Source of the DNA: Dermatophagoides farinae
Lineage: Eukaryota > Arthropoda > Arachnida > Sarcoptiformes > Pyroglyphidae
DNA length: 64,000 nt
Reading direction: 5' to 3'
NCBI RefSeq assembly: GCF_024713945.1
Contig: NC_134677.1
Location: forward strand, 1,057,001 to 1,121,000
Part shown: positions 24,060-37,048 of the stretch, one piece after another
Position numbering within the stretch: the stretch's first letter is position 1
Layout of the letters: every line of letters begins with the position of its first letter
Notes under the pieces: model-generated
Seen by the model: only the letters and a program-made list of their open reading frames with translations
Databases searched by the model: none
What the model was told of the DNA's origin: nothing
Translations under genes and position numbers: made by a program

Positions 24060-25475
24060 TCATTCTCGTCCAAAATTCTGTGAAATAAGAAAGAAAAATG
24101 TACTAATATTGACTAGAAATGTAACAAATGTATGTGATGTGATAATCATGCCGTTTCCGAGCTGAAAACCTGATGGTCGATTCAAGTGAATATTTGTTAT
24201 TGTTTCAAACTAATTTCAAATGATGAAAAATAAATTAAAAATAAAAAAAAATACACAAATTCACAATATCTTACCTTGAATAATTGATAATTATGAAAAA
24301 ATTTCCGTTCACATGTCGTCGATAATGTTAAACATTTACGTTGTAATCGCAATATTTTTACGTTATTCTGTTTAATCATATTGCAACCAATAATCAATAC
24401 TGATAACAATACGTAATGTCCATGTACTACCACAATGTATAGTGATAGAAATATAAAATTCTGTTTTGTCATCAAGATCAGATAAACTAAATATGTTATT
24501 AAAACCGTTATTACAGTGAAAATGACCGATAGATAACGTTTTAATTGTTGGTTATAATCATGAATTTCACGTTGTAACATAGCAAATGATTGATAATAAT
24601 GTCCAATCATATGTCGTAAGAATAATTGACTGAACTTTCGATTAATCTTCTCTTTACACTCATAAAGTAATAATCGTTCATAAAATCGTTGTAATGTACG
24701 ACCATGGGATTTTTGTCGCAAATTTATGTAATATTGGGCCATAAATATAATCGATGATATATGATATAAGCCTTTGAATTAGAAATAATAATTAAAAATG
24801 AATTGATTAATTTGTTCTCATACCTGAAATTGAATTAATTGTCCATATTTGCAGAATAACTATCCAGATGAATGTCCAGAATATCGATATTTGCCATGAG
24901 GGTTGTAGTATGGTCATTGTTACTTTACCTAAAAGAAACATTATGCAAATAATGTATGATTCTATGCGAATAATTGAAAATACACGATCTCTAATCAATG
25001 TATATTTATTGGAATCTTTTGTGTTCAATTCACGATATCTACGATGTTGTATTGGTAATATAAAATAGAAATGTTGATAATATCGAGATGATGCATAAAA
25101 ACCATTTGATAGACTATTTAATGTCCATATAATCAATGCAGCCATTAGATAATGTAATCCTTCGCTGGGAAATAGTCTGGTCCATGTTCGATAAAATTGA
25201 TAACTTTTAATCCATTCAAATTGTTTAATGTAAATAAAAGCCATAATCATAACTGATATGAATGGGACGAAAAAAATTGGATGATGATGTGGTGGATTCA
25301 TTATCTTGCCAATTGGTTTCTTATCGATTGGATAATTATTTTCAATGATTTGTTTTTGAATTAATTCATCATATTTGAAAATATAAAAAAATTGATTATG
25401 AAATTTCCGATAATAATCGAATTTCATCAATTTTTTCCATAATTTTATCTCTAAATCGAGAATGGCATTCATCAT
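24060..25475 (-). CDS. Receptor A5, subfamily A (reference copy)
   Basis: Exons 24824-25475, 24275-24771, 24060-24209; 432 residues. Predicted helices: TM1 about 66-84, TM2 106-126, TM3 171-190, TM4 195-216, TM5 298-318, TM6 322-346, TM7 about 402-425. Conserved landmarks: KPIGKIMNPPHHHPIF before TM1, GFYASSRYYQ after TM2, RELNTKDSNKYTLIRDR before TM3, a long basic loop between TM4 and TM5 (residues about 230-295), and IIGCNMIKQNN after TM6. The exon 1 donor is GTATG rather than GTAAG. Loop 230-295 (CKEKINRKFSQLFLRHM) is closest to A7. Seven helices of this spacing with a long loop before TM5 and a TM7-only last exon fit gustatory receptors. Confidence 0.68.
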
Positions 25476-28136
25476 TGTTGTTGTTGTTCACACATAGCGA
25501 TGATACTAAATGAAGATGATGGTGATTGTTCATCAACCCAATGCAGATATGAAATTGATTTTCATGGACAAAAAAGAATGAAGAATATTCATTTTTTTAT
25601 TGTTTCGGATTTAAAATTACATTTCTCAAACAGACACTGTTTAGGTGTGAGTTTTTCAATGAAAAAAAATATCCTGAATATCACATAAAATTTATGACTT
25701 TACTTTGAAAAGGTTTTATTTTTGGTTTTATTTTCAATAAAAATGATATGGTTAACTGCTACAATGAAAACAAAAATTATTGATTTAAAATTTCGATCAA
25801 ATTAAGTGCAAAAATCATTCTAATGATGATGATAATAATAGAAATAAAAAAATAAAAAATCATGAAACCTTTGTTTAAACATTAGCGATTTTTTTCACTT
25901 TCAATTTCATTTAATAAATAATTTGTTTATCTAAAACAACAAAAATTGTCCACAATTAGTGATTTCTTTCTAAGTTTAACAGAGCAGTGAAAGTTTATGT
26001 CTTCAATTTTCGGTTCTTACATTTTAATCTGGTATTATCGCCGCTAACAACTTTAATATAAAACGGAAAGAGTGATAGAGTGAGAGAAAAAGAGAGAGAG
26101 AGAGAGAGAGAAACTGGCCAACACACTAATGACGACGGAATTATTAGATTTTTTTTCTACCCAAATTGAATTCTCGATGTTTGTTTGTCTATTTTCTCTT
26201 TCTGTTTATATATCGTTGTTTTTTTTCATGTGTGATTGTTGAGTATTGTTGACATCACTTTCTCACACACTTTTCGAATCATTTGATTATAAAGATTCAT
26301 CGGAAATTCTTTCTTACTGATCCTTATTTTTCTGTGATTGGAATTTTTTTTTGTATTCTTTTTTTTCGCTTTTGGAATCTTATTCTTGCCAATTCCAATA
26401 TTAGTGATGGTTTATGCAAACTATCAACGATAGATTGATTTATAAAAATTTGATTTTGGAAATGTTGCTGCTGTTGTTGTTTTGTGTTTGTGAAATATTC
26501 ATGCCAAAGCATAAAGCATGTAGAATTTGATTTAAATTTTTTTTCTCGTTCGTTCGCTTCAATGAATACATGAATCGATTTTATTTGATGAAATTTTGTT
26601 CAAAAAATTTTTTTTTCTTACCAAGAAAATTTATTGGAAATTTTTGAAAAAAAAAATTTGTCACTTTTTCCCGAAAAAATTGCTCGACTATGAATTTACA
26701 TGTATAATCAATCGATCGATTGATTTATAGATAGATATGATCATGCAATTTACAAATTCTAAAAAACGTTCCATATCGTTTGTTATTTGTTGTTAAATAC
26801 TTATCTAACTGCCTTGTTATGGAAAACCGAAATTCAAGTTTTTTTTGCATTTATTTTTTTTCTGTCAACTTTGCATTCCGCCAAAATGAAGAAAAAAAAA
26901 CAGAAATGCTGATGATGATTAGATTAGATTAGATTAGTTTGCAATGCCGCTGATGATATGAATATTTTGTTTTTCTGCACAAACAATCACTTTTTTCATC
27001 ACATTTCTTCTTTGTTTTGATGTATCCAGAGAATTTTCGCAAATGATGATAAAATTTATTACCATATTTGAGAACAGTAAAAGAAGAAAATTTGATTAAA
27101 ATAACTTCGTGATGTCATTTTTTTGGTCTTGTTCTTGAAATTCATGAATTCTTGAAAGTCATCATCATCTTCATCATTGAAAACCATTTGTTCAATGCAC
27201 ATTTGATCTTTTGCTGTCATCATTAGTTTTTTTTTTGAAAAAAGGAGTTTTCACTTTTTTATTACTGCAGATGATGATGATGATAATGATGCCATGATCG
27301 AGTGTGTTGGCCTCTGTTTGTCAGTGTTATTATTTTTTTTGTTGTTTCAAATTCAATTTTCTAGAATTACAAAAACAAAAAAAAAACTTGTCTGTTTTTT
27401 GTTTTCTTTGGTCTAATTCTAAATTTTTCCATTAGTTTTGCTTCATCCTAGTGGATATTATCAATTTATAATCGGAAAAATTTTTCGAATCAAAATGAAA
27501 AAAAAACATTGATCCGGTTAAACACACGCACACACACAGACAAAATTTTCAACAATCTCGGATATTGAACTGTAGAAAAAGTTTTTTTTCATTTAAAAAT
27601 GGCTTTCCAATTCGAAAATTCTAATTGAAAATGAACATAATTCTTATTTTTCCGGAGAAAATCATTTTATTTTTGTGTGTGTGTGTGTGTGTACCACAAC
27701 AATTCTATATCGGGAAATCAAACTGATTGATTGATTGATTGATTGATTATTTCAACTTAAATATTGTACACATTTTCTTATTACCAGACAAATATCATTT
27801 AGGATTTTCTTTTATTTTATTTGAAATTTCTTTGTTGTTGTTTTGGACTTGCTGACTGTATTTATAAATAACACTTTGTTGTTATTGTTTTTGACAGAAA
27901 CCAGATGATAATATTATTTCGAGTTAAGTAAAGTGAGAGAGAGAGAGAGAGAGAAGAAATACCGGATAAGAAAACTTTCAGTCAACATCATCATCATGAT
28001 TCACCTTTTCACTGTATTTTTTTGACAAGAATTGATTTTTTATTTGGCTATTTTTAAGTTTATTTCAATATTTTTTCAACAAACACAATTGCAATTTTGA
28101 TTTTTGAATTTTTTTTTTCAGTGCAAAAAAAGATCA
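25476..28136. other. Long spacer A5-A6 (2.7 kb), microsatellite-rich
   Basis: After the A5 upstream blocks (about 25525-25660) there is no recognisable gene. GA runs (26087-26111, 27934-27952), CA/GT runs (27521-27538, 27676-27692), GATT runs (27726-27748) and AGATT runs (26916-26937) occur. Pieces reappear at 45535-45900 and 47865-48250, so this spacer is the source or sister of two shorter spacers further right. Confidence 0.6.
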
Positions 28137-29660
28137 TCATTCTCGTCCAAAATTCTGTGAAATTAGAAAGAAAAATGTACTAATATTGACTAGAAATGTA
28201 ACAAATGTATATGATGTGATAATCATGCCGTTTTCTAGCTGAAAACCTGATGGTCGATCCAATTGAATATTTGTTATTGTTTCAAACTAATTTCAAATGA
28301 TAAGAAATTGATTAACAGTTAAAAAAAACATAAATTCACCATATCCTACCTTCAATAATTGGTAATTATGAAACAATTTTCGTTCACATGTCGAAGATAA
28401 TGTTAAACATTTACGTTGTAATTGCAATATTTTCACGTTATTCTGTTTAATCATATTGCAACCAATGATCAATAATGATAATGTCCCATAATGTGCCTGT
28501 GCTAACAGAATGAATAGTAATAGATATATGAATTTCGGTTTTGTCATCAAGACCAGATAAACTAAATATGTTATCATAACCGTTATTAAAGTGAAAATGA
28601 CCGATAGATAACGTTTTAATTGTTGATTATAATCATGAATTTCACTTTGTAACATAGCAAATGATTGATAATGATGTCCAATTATTTTTCGATGTAGAAA
28701 TTGACGAAAATTTCGATGAATTATTTGTTTACGCTCATAACGCAATAATCGTTCATAAAATCGTTGTAATGTACGGCAAAGTGATTTTTGTCGCAAATTT
28801 AAATAATATTGGGCCATAAATATCATCGATGATATATGATATAAGCCTTTGAATTAGAAATAATTATTAGAAATGAAGATTGTGGGTTGAAATAGCCAAA
28901 ATGAAAATAGCCAAGGCAGAAAATATTTGGCTATTTTCTGCCTTGGCTATTTTCAGTTTGGCTATTTCATATCGCAACCGAAATGAATCGATTGATGTGT
29001 ATTCATACCAGCCATTGTATTAATTGTCCATATTTGCAGAATAACTATCCAGATAAATGTCCAGAATATCGAAGTTTGCCATGATGATTGTAGAATAGTC
29101 ATTGTTATTTTAGCTAAGAGAAACATAAAAGCAATAATCAATGATACTATGCGAATCGATGAAAATAAACGATCTCTAATCAATGTATATTTATTGGAAT
29201 CTTTTGTATTCAATTCACGATATCTTTGATGTTGTATTGATAATAGAAAATAGAAATGTTGATAATATCGAGATGATCCATAAAAACCATTTAATAAACC
29301 ATTTAATGTCCATATAATTAATGCAGCCATCTGATAATATAATCCTTCGTTGGGAAATAGTCTAATCATTGTTTGATAAAATTGATAATTTTTAATCCAT
29401 TCGAATTGTCCAATATAAATAAAAGACATAATCATAACTGATATGAATGGGATGAAAAAAATTGGATGATGATGTGGTGGATTCATTATCTTGCCAATTG
29501 GTTTCTTATCGATTGGATAATTATTTTCAACGATTTTATTTTGCATTAATTCATCATATTTGAAAATGTAAAAAAATTGATTATGAAATTTCCGAAAATA
29601 ATTGAATTTCATCAATTTTTTCCACAAATTTATCTCTAAATCAAGAATGGCATTCATCAT
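28137..29660 (-). CDS. Receptor A6, subfamily A (MITE in intron 1)
   Basis: Exons 29009-29660, 28350-28846, 28137-28286; 432 codons, frame continuous. The start is taken at MMNAILDLEI by homology although six in-frame codons (MRTTKA) precede it, also in A9. Intron 1 is 162 nt instead of about 52 because of a 102-bp foldback MITE; the splice donor (GTATG) and acceptor remain intact, so the gene may still be expressed, with a strong hairpin in its pre-mRNA. Intron 2 uses GTAGG. The exon 2 region LCRTLQRFY has Cys for the usual Gly. Confidence 0.66.
28878..28979. mobile_element. Foldback MITE with 8-bp target duplication
   Basis: A 102-bp element flanked by GAAATGAA (28870-28877 and 28980-28987). 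It is almost one hairpin: GAAATAGCCAAAATGAAAAT with AGCCAAGGCAGAAAATA on the left arm and the complementary copy on the right, while the outermost 12 bases pair poorly. The paralogous introns (for example 15680-15695) show the uninterrupted site. An 8-bp duplication suggests hAT-type mobilisation. No other copy is in the window. Confidence 0.75.
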
Positions 29661-30114
29661 TGCTTTTGTTGTTCGCACAGAGTGGTGATACTTGATGATA
29701 CTGATTGTTCATCAACCGAATGCGGATTTAATTTTCATTGAAAAAGAATGAAGAATATTCTTTTTTTTATTTTCATGTATAAAAAAATTGAAAATTACAT
29801 TTCACATTCAGACATACATACAGTTCAGGTGTGAGTTTTTCAACGAATTATCCTGAAAATCAAATAAAACTTATGACTTCACTTTCAAACTTTTTTTGAT
29901 TATTTTTTTTTCATTTTTTGTTCATAACAATCGTCAGTCAATTTTTTCAATTGATAAAATTTATTACCATATTTAAGTGCAGTAAAAAAGAAAATTTGAC
30001 TAAATTAAATTCGTGGTGCCATTTTTATTGTTTTTTTAAAGTTTATTTCAATATTTCTACAATAAACACAATTACAATTTTTATTTTTGAACTTTTTCCG
30101 TGCAAAAAAAATCA
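29661..30114. other. Spacer between A6 and the orphan exon
   Basis: Holds the A6 upstream block (about 29703-29725), gtgagtttttcaac near 29831, and T/A-rich sequence nearly identical to 37070-37440 upstream of A9. So A6 plus this spacer and the orphan exon, and A9 plus its spacer and orphan exon, are copies of one duplicated block. Confidence 0.55.
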
Positions 30115-30382
30115 TCATTTTCGTCCAAAATTCTGTGAAATAAGAAAGAACAATGTACTAATATTGACTAGAAATGTAATAAATGTATATGATGTGATAA
30201 TCATGCCGTTTTCGAGCTGAAAACCTGATGGTCGATTCAATTATTATTATTATAAACTATAACAGACACACTGCCATACCGGCACTTGTGTCATATACGA
30301 ATAAACGAAAGAACTATTAATAAAGTTAATATAATAAAGTTATAAATGGTCGATTCAATTGATTATTTGTTATTGTTTTAAA
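30115..30382 (-). pseudogene. Orphan subfamily-A exon 3, interrupted by a retroposed fragment
   Basis: Subfamily-A TM7 exon: stop TGA at 30115-30117, acceptor side near 30382. It has no exon 1 or 2; beyond it the intron sequence changes after about 40 bp. A 103-bp insertion plus 15-bp duplication (30243-30360) splits the exon about 20 codons from its start. Its sister at 37469-37602 lacks the insertion. Confidence 0.75.
30243..30345 (-). mobile_element. LINE-like 3' fragment with TAA tail
   Basis: 103 bp flanked by 15-bp direct repeats ATGGTCGATTCAATT (30228-30242, 30346-30360). Read on the minus strand it ends in a TAA-type repeat (ATAATAATAATAAT), the kind of tail known from I-clade LINEs, and it looks 5'-truncated. 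A long target duplication plus a simple-repeat tail implies target-primed insertion. Too short to name the family. Confidence 0.6.
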
Positions 30383-30547
30383 CTAATTTTAAATGATGAG
30401 AAGTTGATTAACAGTAAAAAAAACAAGAAATCGCTATATTTTGGTTTGTCCGGATGGTTTCTGGTCAAAAAATGGCCCAAGTTTTCAGTTTTTGTTTTTT
30501 TTTTTTTTAGTTTTTTTGATTTTGAGATTTTTTAAAAATCATTTTTG

Positions 30548-31950
30548 TCAAAAATCCTGTGAAATAAGAAAGAAAAATGTACTAATATTGACTAGAAATG
30601 TAACAAATGTATATGATGTAATAATCATGCCGTTTTCTAGCTCAAAACCTGGTGGTCGATTTAAATTGATGCCAGTTATTGTTTCAAACTAATTTTAAAT
30701 GATGAAAAATTGATTAACAATGAAAAAAATGCACAAATTCACAATATCTTACCTTGAATAATTGATAGTTATGAAACAATTTCCGTTCACATGTCGAAGA
30801 TAATGTTGAACATTTACGTTGTAATCGCAATATTTTCACGTTATTTTGTTTAATCATATTGCAACCAAGGATCAATACTGATAATGTCACATAATGTCCA
30901 TATGCTGCAACGATAAAAATTAATTGAAATATAAACTTCTGCTTTGTCATCAAGGTCAAATAAACTAAATATGTGATTAAAACCGTTATTAAAGTAAAAA
31001 TGACCGATAGATAACGCTTTAATTGTTGATTATAATCACGAATTTCATGTTGTAACATAGCAAATGATTGATAATAATGTCCAATCATATGTCGTAAGAA
31101 TAATTGACTGAACTTTCGATTAATCTTCTCTTTAGACTCATAAAGTAATAATCGTTCATAAAATCGTTGTAATGTACGACCATGTGATTTTTGTCGCAAA
31201 TTTATATAATATTGGGCCATGAATATTATTGATGATGGATGATATATACCTTTAAATTAGGAATAATCATTATATATAAATTGATTAATGGGATTTCTTA
31301 CCTGCAACGGTATTAATTGTATATATTTGAAGAATAAATATCCAGATAAATGTCCATAATATTGATATTTGCCATAATGATTGCAGAATAGTCATTGTTA
31401 TTTTAGCTAGAAGATAGATTATGCAAATGGTTAACGATTGAATACGGATTATTGAAAATACACGATTTCTAATTAGTGTATATTTATTGGAATCTCTTGT
31501 GTTCAATTCACGATATCTTTGATGTTGTATTGCTGACACAAAGTCTAAATGTTGATAATATCGAGATGATCCATAAAAACCATTTAATAATGCATTTAAT
31601 GACCATATAATTAATAAAGCCATTATATAATGTAATCCTTCGTTGGGAAGTAGTCCAATCCATGTTTGATAAAATTTAAAATTTTCAATCCATTCAAATT
31701 GTTCAATTGTAGTAAAAGCCATAATCATAATTAATATTAATGGAATGACAAAAATTGGATGATGATGTGGTGGATTCATTATCTTGCCAATTGGTTTATT
31801 ATCGATTGGGTAATTATTTTCAACGATTTTCTTTTGAATTAATTCATCATATTTGAAAATGTAAAAAAATTGATTATGAAATTTCCGATAATAGTTGAAT
31901 TTCATCAATTTTTTCCATAAATTTATCTCTAAATCGAGAATGGCATTCAT
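30548..31950 (-). CDS. Receptor A7, subfamily A
   Basis: Exons 31302-31950, 30753-31249, 30548-30688; 428 codons. Starts at a single Met (MNAILDLEINLW). TM1 differs (IMIMAFTTIEQFEW, as in A10). The C-tail is shortest but one: Gln-Asp-Phe-stop. Upstream, at about 32001-32048, is a weaker version of the A2/A3 palindrome (aaattcagttatg / catatttgcatttgg). The exon 2 acceptor is followed by GT instead of GC, preserving Gly at the junction. Confidence 0.66.
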
Positions 31951-33140
31951 TGCTGTTGTTCACATAGATAGAGTGGTAATACTTGATGATGGGGAAGGTG
32001 ATTGTTCATCCACCAAATTCAGTTATGAAATCTATTTTCATATTTGCATTTGGTTGATATACGTTATTTGACACATTGAAAAACAATATTTTTTTATTGC
32101 CAAAGATTAAAATTTACATTTCACATACACAGTTCAGGTTTAATTTTTTTCAAAAAAACAAAAAAAAAAAAAAAAAAAAAAAAAAAAACAAAAAAAAAAC
32201 AAAAAAAAAACAAAAAAAATAATCTGAAAATCAGGTAAAAATTTTGACATTACAAAGAAAAGGTTTTATTTTTCTTTCTTTTTTTCTTTTATTTTTCTTT
32301 TCTTTTGTTGCATTCACCATGATTTCATACCGTCTTTTTTACGATATAGATCGATCGTTTCTTACTAGATATAATTTGATTAGTTAGCAAAAAAAAAAAA
32401 AAAAAAAAAAAATTCTTTCGAAATCATAGTTTGAGTATTTTTTTTATTCGGTTCTTACTTTTGTAAGAAAAAAAAACTTTTTTTTTATATATAAAAATAT
32501 CATCAATAGGAAATGCAATTGAATAGAAAAGAAAAACAATAATGTCAACAATTCATAATAATGATAAGTTGAATATCACGATAAAAAAAGAACTATTGAT
32601 TTGAAATTTTTATTAAATTATGTGCAATAAGGATTCTAATGATAACAATAAGATGAATAAAAAAAAATTAAAAAAAAAATCAAAATAAAAAGTGGTTAAA
32701 TTGATTCAAATATAAAAAAAATCAGTGATTGTTGAAATGGATTTTTCAATTACCATTCATTCAAATATTGAAATGAAGGATCGTCGTCGTTCTGGGATTT
32801 TTTTCCTAATCCTTGTTCATAACCAATATTCAGTCATGAAAATTGTAATTTTTTTTTCTTGTTAATCGATAAAATTTAACACCATATTTGTTGCAAAGCA
32901 AGAAAAAAAAAATTTTTGATTAAAATAACTTTATTATTCATGTTATGTTCTGTTATTTTATAATAGTTTTATTATCAATAAGTGTAAAAAAAATTCTAAT
33001 TAATCTATGAGTTTTATCAACAATATTGTTTATATGTGATGAAAAATTTAACTTTAAATGATATCGATGGTTATTTTCGGTCATTATATGCAATTGTAAA
33101 TTTGATTTCTGAATTTTTTTCAGTGCAAAAAATAAAATCA
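31951..33140. other. Spacer A7-A8, A-tract rich
   Basis: Contains the A7 upstream blocks, a 60-bp almost pure A tract (32156-32219) and another at 32391-32412. Around 32795-32840 a very eroded trace of the usual B exon-3 end (attcagtcatgaa) may remain. No exon can be supported. Confidence 0.45.
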
Positions 33141-34545
33141 TTATTCTCTACCAAAATTCTGTGAAATAAGAAAGAAAAATGTACTAATATTGACCAGAAA
33201 TGTAACAAATGTATATGATGTGATAATCACGCCGTTTCCGAGCTGAAAACCTGATGGTCGATTCAAATTGATGGAAGTTATTGTTTCAAACTAATTTTAA
33301 ATTATGAGAAATTGATTAACAATGAAAAAATACAAGAATTCACAACATTTTACCTTGAATAAATGATAGTTATGAAACAATTTCCGTTCACATGCCGCCG
33401 ATAATGTTAAACATTTACGTTGTAATCGCAATGTTTTCACGTTATTCTGTTTAATCATATTGCAGCCAATGATCAATATTGATAATGCCACATAATGTGA
33501 ATGTGTTACCACAATGAAAAGTAATAGAAATATAAAATTCTGTTTTGTCATTAAGATCAGATAAACTAAATATGTTATTGTAACCGTTATTAAAGTGAAA
33601 ATGACCGATAGATAGCGTTTTAATTGTTGGTTATAATTATGAATTTCACGTTGTAACATAGCAAATGATTGATAATAATGTCCAATCAATTGTAGTAATA
33701 ATAATTGACGCATCTGTTTACTCTGTTTACGTTCATAATGTAATAATCGCCCATAAAATCGTTGTAATGTACGACCATGTGATTTTTGTCGCAAAGTTAA
33801 ATAATATTGGGCCATAAATATAATCGATGAAATATGATATAAACCTTCGAATTAGGAATAATTATTAGAAATGAATTAAACAATGTGTTCTTTTACCTGC
33901 ATTTGCATTTAATGTCCATATTTGCATGATAAATAACCAGATTAATGTCCATAATATTGATATTTGCCATGATGATTGTAGAATAGTCATTGTTATTTTA
34001 CCTAAAAGAAACATTATGCAAATGGTTAATGATTCTATACGAATCATTGAAAATACACGATCTCTAATCAATGTATATTTATTGGAATCTTTTGTGTTCA
34101 ATTCGCGGTATCTTCGATGTTGTATTGGTAATAGAAAATAGAAATCTTGAAAATATCGAGACGATGCATAAAAACCATTCGATAGAGCATTTAATGTCCA
34201 TATAATGAATGCAGCCATCAGATAATGTAATCCTTCGCTGGGAAATAGTCTAATCATTGTCTGATAAAATTGATAATTTTTAACCCATTCAAATTGTCCA
34301 ATATAAGTAAAAGCCATAATCATAACTAATATGGATGGGATGAAAAAAATTGGATGATGATGTGGTGGATTCATTATCTTGCCAATTGGTTTCTTATTGA
34401 TTGGATAATTATTTTGAATAATTTGTTTTTGAATTAATTCATCATATTTGAAAATGTAAAAGAATTGATTATGAAATTTCCGAAAATAGTTGAATTTCAT
34501 CAATTTTTGCCATAAGTTCATCTCTAAATCGAGAATGACATTCAT
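33141..34545 (-). CDS. Receptor A8, subfamily A
   Basis: Exons 33897-34545, 33354-33844, 33141-33290; 429 codons, no defect. Exon 2 is two codons shorter than usual in the loop before TM5 (YERKQSKQMRQLLLLQ). Both donors are GTAAA, weaker than the GTAAG of most copies. The stop is TAA (others use TGA). The upstream block lies at about 34586-34615. Confidence 0.66.
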
Positions 34546-35561
34546 TGTTATTGTTCATACAGAGTGATGATACTAAATGTTAATGATGATTGTTCATCAA
34601 CCGAATGCAGATATGGAATTGATTTTCGAAGGAAAAAAACAAAATTCATTTTGTATTTTCACGGATTAAAGATTTCTTTTCACCCACGAGCACACACGCA
34701 ATGTTCAGGCGTGAGTTTTTCAACGGAAAAAATTATCCTGAAAATCTCATTAAATTTATGTCTTTACATCAGGTTTTTGTTTTCTTTTTTCAAATAATAA
34801 TAATATATGATTGATTGCTGCAATGAAAACAAAAATTATTGATTTCAAATTTCCATCGAATTATGTGCAATAATGATTATAATGACAAAAATAATAATTT
34901 TATTTGCTAAAAGCGGGTTGCTCCATTTTAGCATTTGCGTTTAAAAAAAATTCTAATGATGATAACAATAATAATGATAATTTTATTGACTACAAAGTTC
35001 TATATAAATTGCATGTTAAAAAATTTAGCCATGGATGGTGAAACAGGGAAATATTTGAAAATCGTGTTCATATGTCATTACAATATTTTTTTTTCTTTGT
35101 ATAAGCTTCATATAAGGATCTGAAAAATATCATTTGTAAGTTGGTGAGATTGAAAATAATACACAACATGTTAATAATAGTTAAGTAGATACTAATAAAT
35201 CAAACAAAAACAAAATGACGTGGACCATATTTTGAGAGACAGTGCAGCGTGGTTTGAATTGATTTGGCTAAAATTTTATATTGTAGCGAATCGATTTTGT
35301 TTTTTTAATTTGTGATTAAACCGTATTTTGATGACCATAAGATATTCCATTATATAAGTTTATTCTCTTTTTTCACACGAAATTCTTCATGTATTACCAA
35401 TAAGTGTAAAGAAAATTCTACATAATCTATTAATTTTATCAACAATATTGTTTATATGTGATGAAAAATTTAATTTTGAATGATATCAATGGTTATTTTC
35501 GGTCATTATGTTCAATTGCAATTTTGATTTTTGATTTTTTTTCAGTGCAAAAAAAAGAAAA
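34546..35561. other. Spacer A8-A9
   Basis: A8 upstream blocks (34586-34615; 34700-34725), then at about 34888-34942 a short fragment with a TAA-type tail on the minus strand (complement of ataataattttatttgc ... agcatttgcgttt). The same fragment recurs at 49905-49962, which suggests another LINE-like 3' end. The part 35200-35345 is unique in the window and has no recognisable frame. Confidence 0.5.
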
Positions 35562-37048
35562 TCATCCAAAATTCTGTGAAATAAGAAAGAAAAATGTACT
35601 AATATTCACTAGAAATGTAACAAATGTATATGATGTGATAATCATGCCGTTTTCGAGCTGAAAACCTGATGGTCGATTCAAATGAATACTTGTTATCGTT
35701 TCAAACTAATTTTAAATGATGAGAAATTAATTAACTTTTAAAAAAATAAACAAATTACCTTGACTAATTGATAGTTTTGAAACAATTTCCGTTCACATGC
35801 CGCAGATAATGTTAAACATTTACGTTGTAATCGCAATATTTTTTCGTTATTCTTTTTGATCATATTGCAACCAATGATCAATACTGATAATGTACTATAT
35901 AATGACTGTACTATCAAAATGAAAAGTAATAGAAATATAAAATTCTGTTCTGTCATCAAGATCAAATAAGCAAAATATGTTATTATAAGTGTTATGAAAG
36001 TGAAAATGACCGATATATAACGTTTTAATTGTTGGTTATCATCATGAATTTCACGTTGTAACATAGCAAATGATTGATAATAATGTCCAATCATTTGTCG
36101 TAAGAATAATTGACGAAAATTTTGATGAATCCTCTGTTTACGCTCATAATGTGATAATCGTCCATAAAATAGTTGCAATCTACGACCATGTGATTTTTGT
36201 CGCAAATTTAAATAATACTGGGCCATGAATATAATCGATGATATATGATATAAGCCTTTGAATTAGGAATAATTATTAGAAATGAATCGATTAATGTGTT
36301 CTCTTACCAGCAATTGTATTAAGTGCGAATAATTGCAGAATAATTACCCAGATAAATGTCCACAATATCGATATCTTCCATGATGGTTGTAGAATAAACA
36401 TTGTTATTTTACCTAAAAGAAACATTGTGCAAAGAGCAAATGATATAATGCGAACAAATGAAAATACACGATTTCTAATCAATGTATAATTATTGGAATC
36501 TTTTTTGTTCAATGCACGATATCTTTTATGTTGTATTGGTAATAGAAAATAGAAATGTCGGTAATAGCGAGATGATGAATAAAAACCATTAAATAGACCA
36601 TTTAATGCCCACATAATGAATCCAGCCATCAGATAATGTAATCCTTCGCTGGGAAGTAGTCTAATCATTGCTTGATAAAATTGATAATTTTTAATCCATT
36701 CGAATTGTCCAATATTAATGAATGCCATAATCGTAACTAATGTGGATGGGATGGAAAAAATTGGATTATGATGTGGTGGATTCATTATCTTGCCAATTGG
36801 TTTCTTATCGATGCCATAATCGTAACTAATGTGGATGGGATGGAAAAAATTGGATTATGATGTGGTGGATTCATTATCTTGCCAATTGGTTTCTTATCGA
36901 TTGGATAATTATTTTCAATGATTTGTTTTTGCATTAATTCATCATATTTGAAAATGTAATAAAATTGATTATGAAATTTCCGAAAATAATTGAATTTCAT
37001 CAATTTTTTCCACAAATTTATCTCTAAATCAAGAATGGCATTCATCAT
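35562..37048 (-). pseudogene. Receptor A9, subfamily A, broken by an 89-bp duplication
   Basis: Exons 36308-37048, 35759-36255, 35562-35705. Exon 1 is 741 nt instead of 652 because an 89-bp segment (36722-36810) is repeated perfectly at 36811-36899. 89 is not a multiple of three, so the frame shifts just before TM1 and runs into a stop. Exons 2 and 3 are clean, and the exon 2 donor is GTAAT. The duplicated piece covers the KPIGKIMNPPHH region. The exactness of the two copies means a very recent event or an assembly artefact. Without the second copy the gene would encode about 430 residues. Confidence 0.75.
36722..36899. repeat. Perfect 89-bp direct tandem duplication in A9 exon 1
   Basis: Two identical units, 36722-36810 and 36811-36899, each starting atgccataatcg and ending ggtttcttatcg. 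No other A gene has it. A 3-base overlap (atg/att context) at the junction is the only microhomology I see. Confidence 0.95.
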
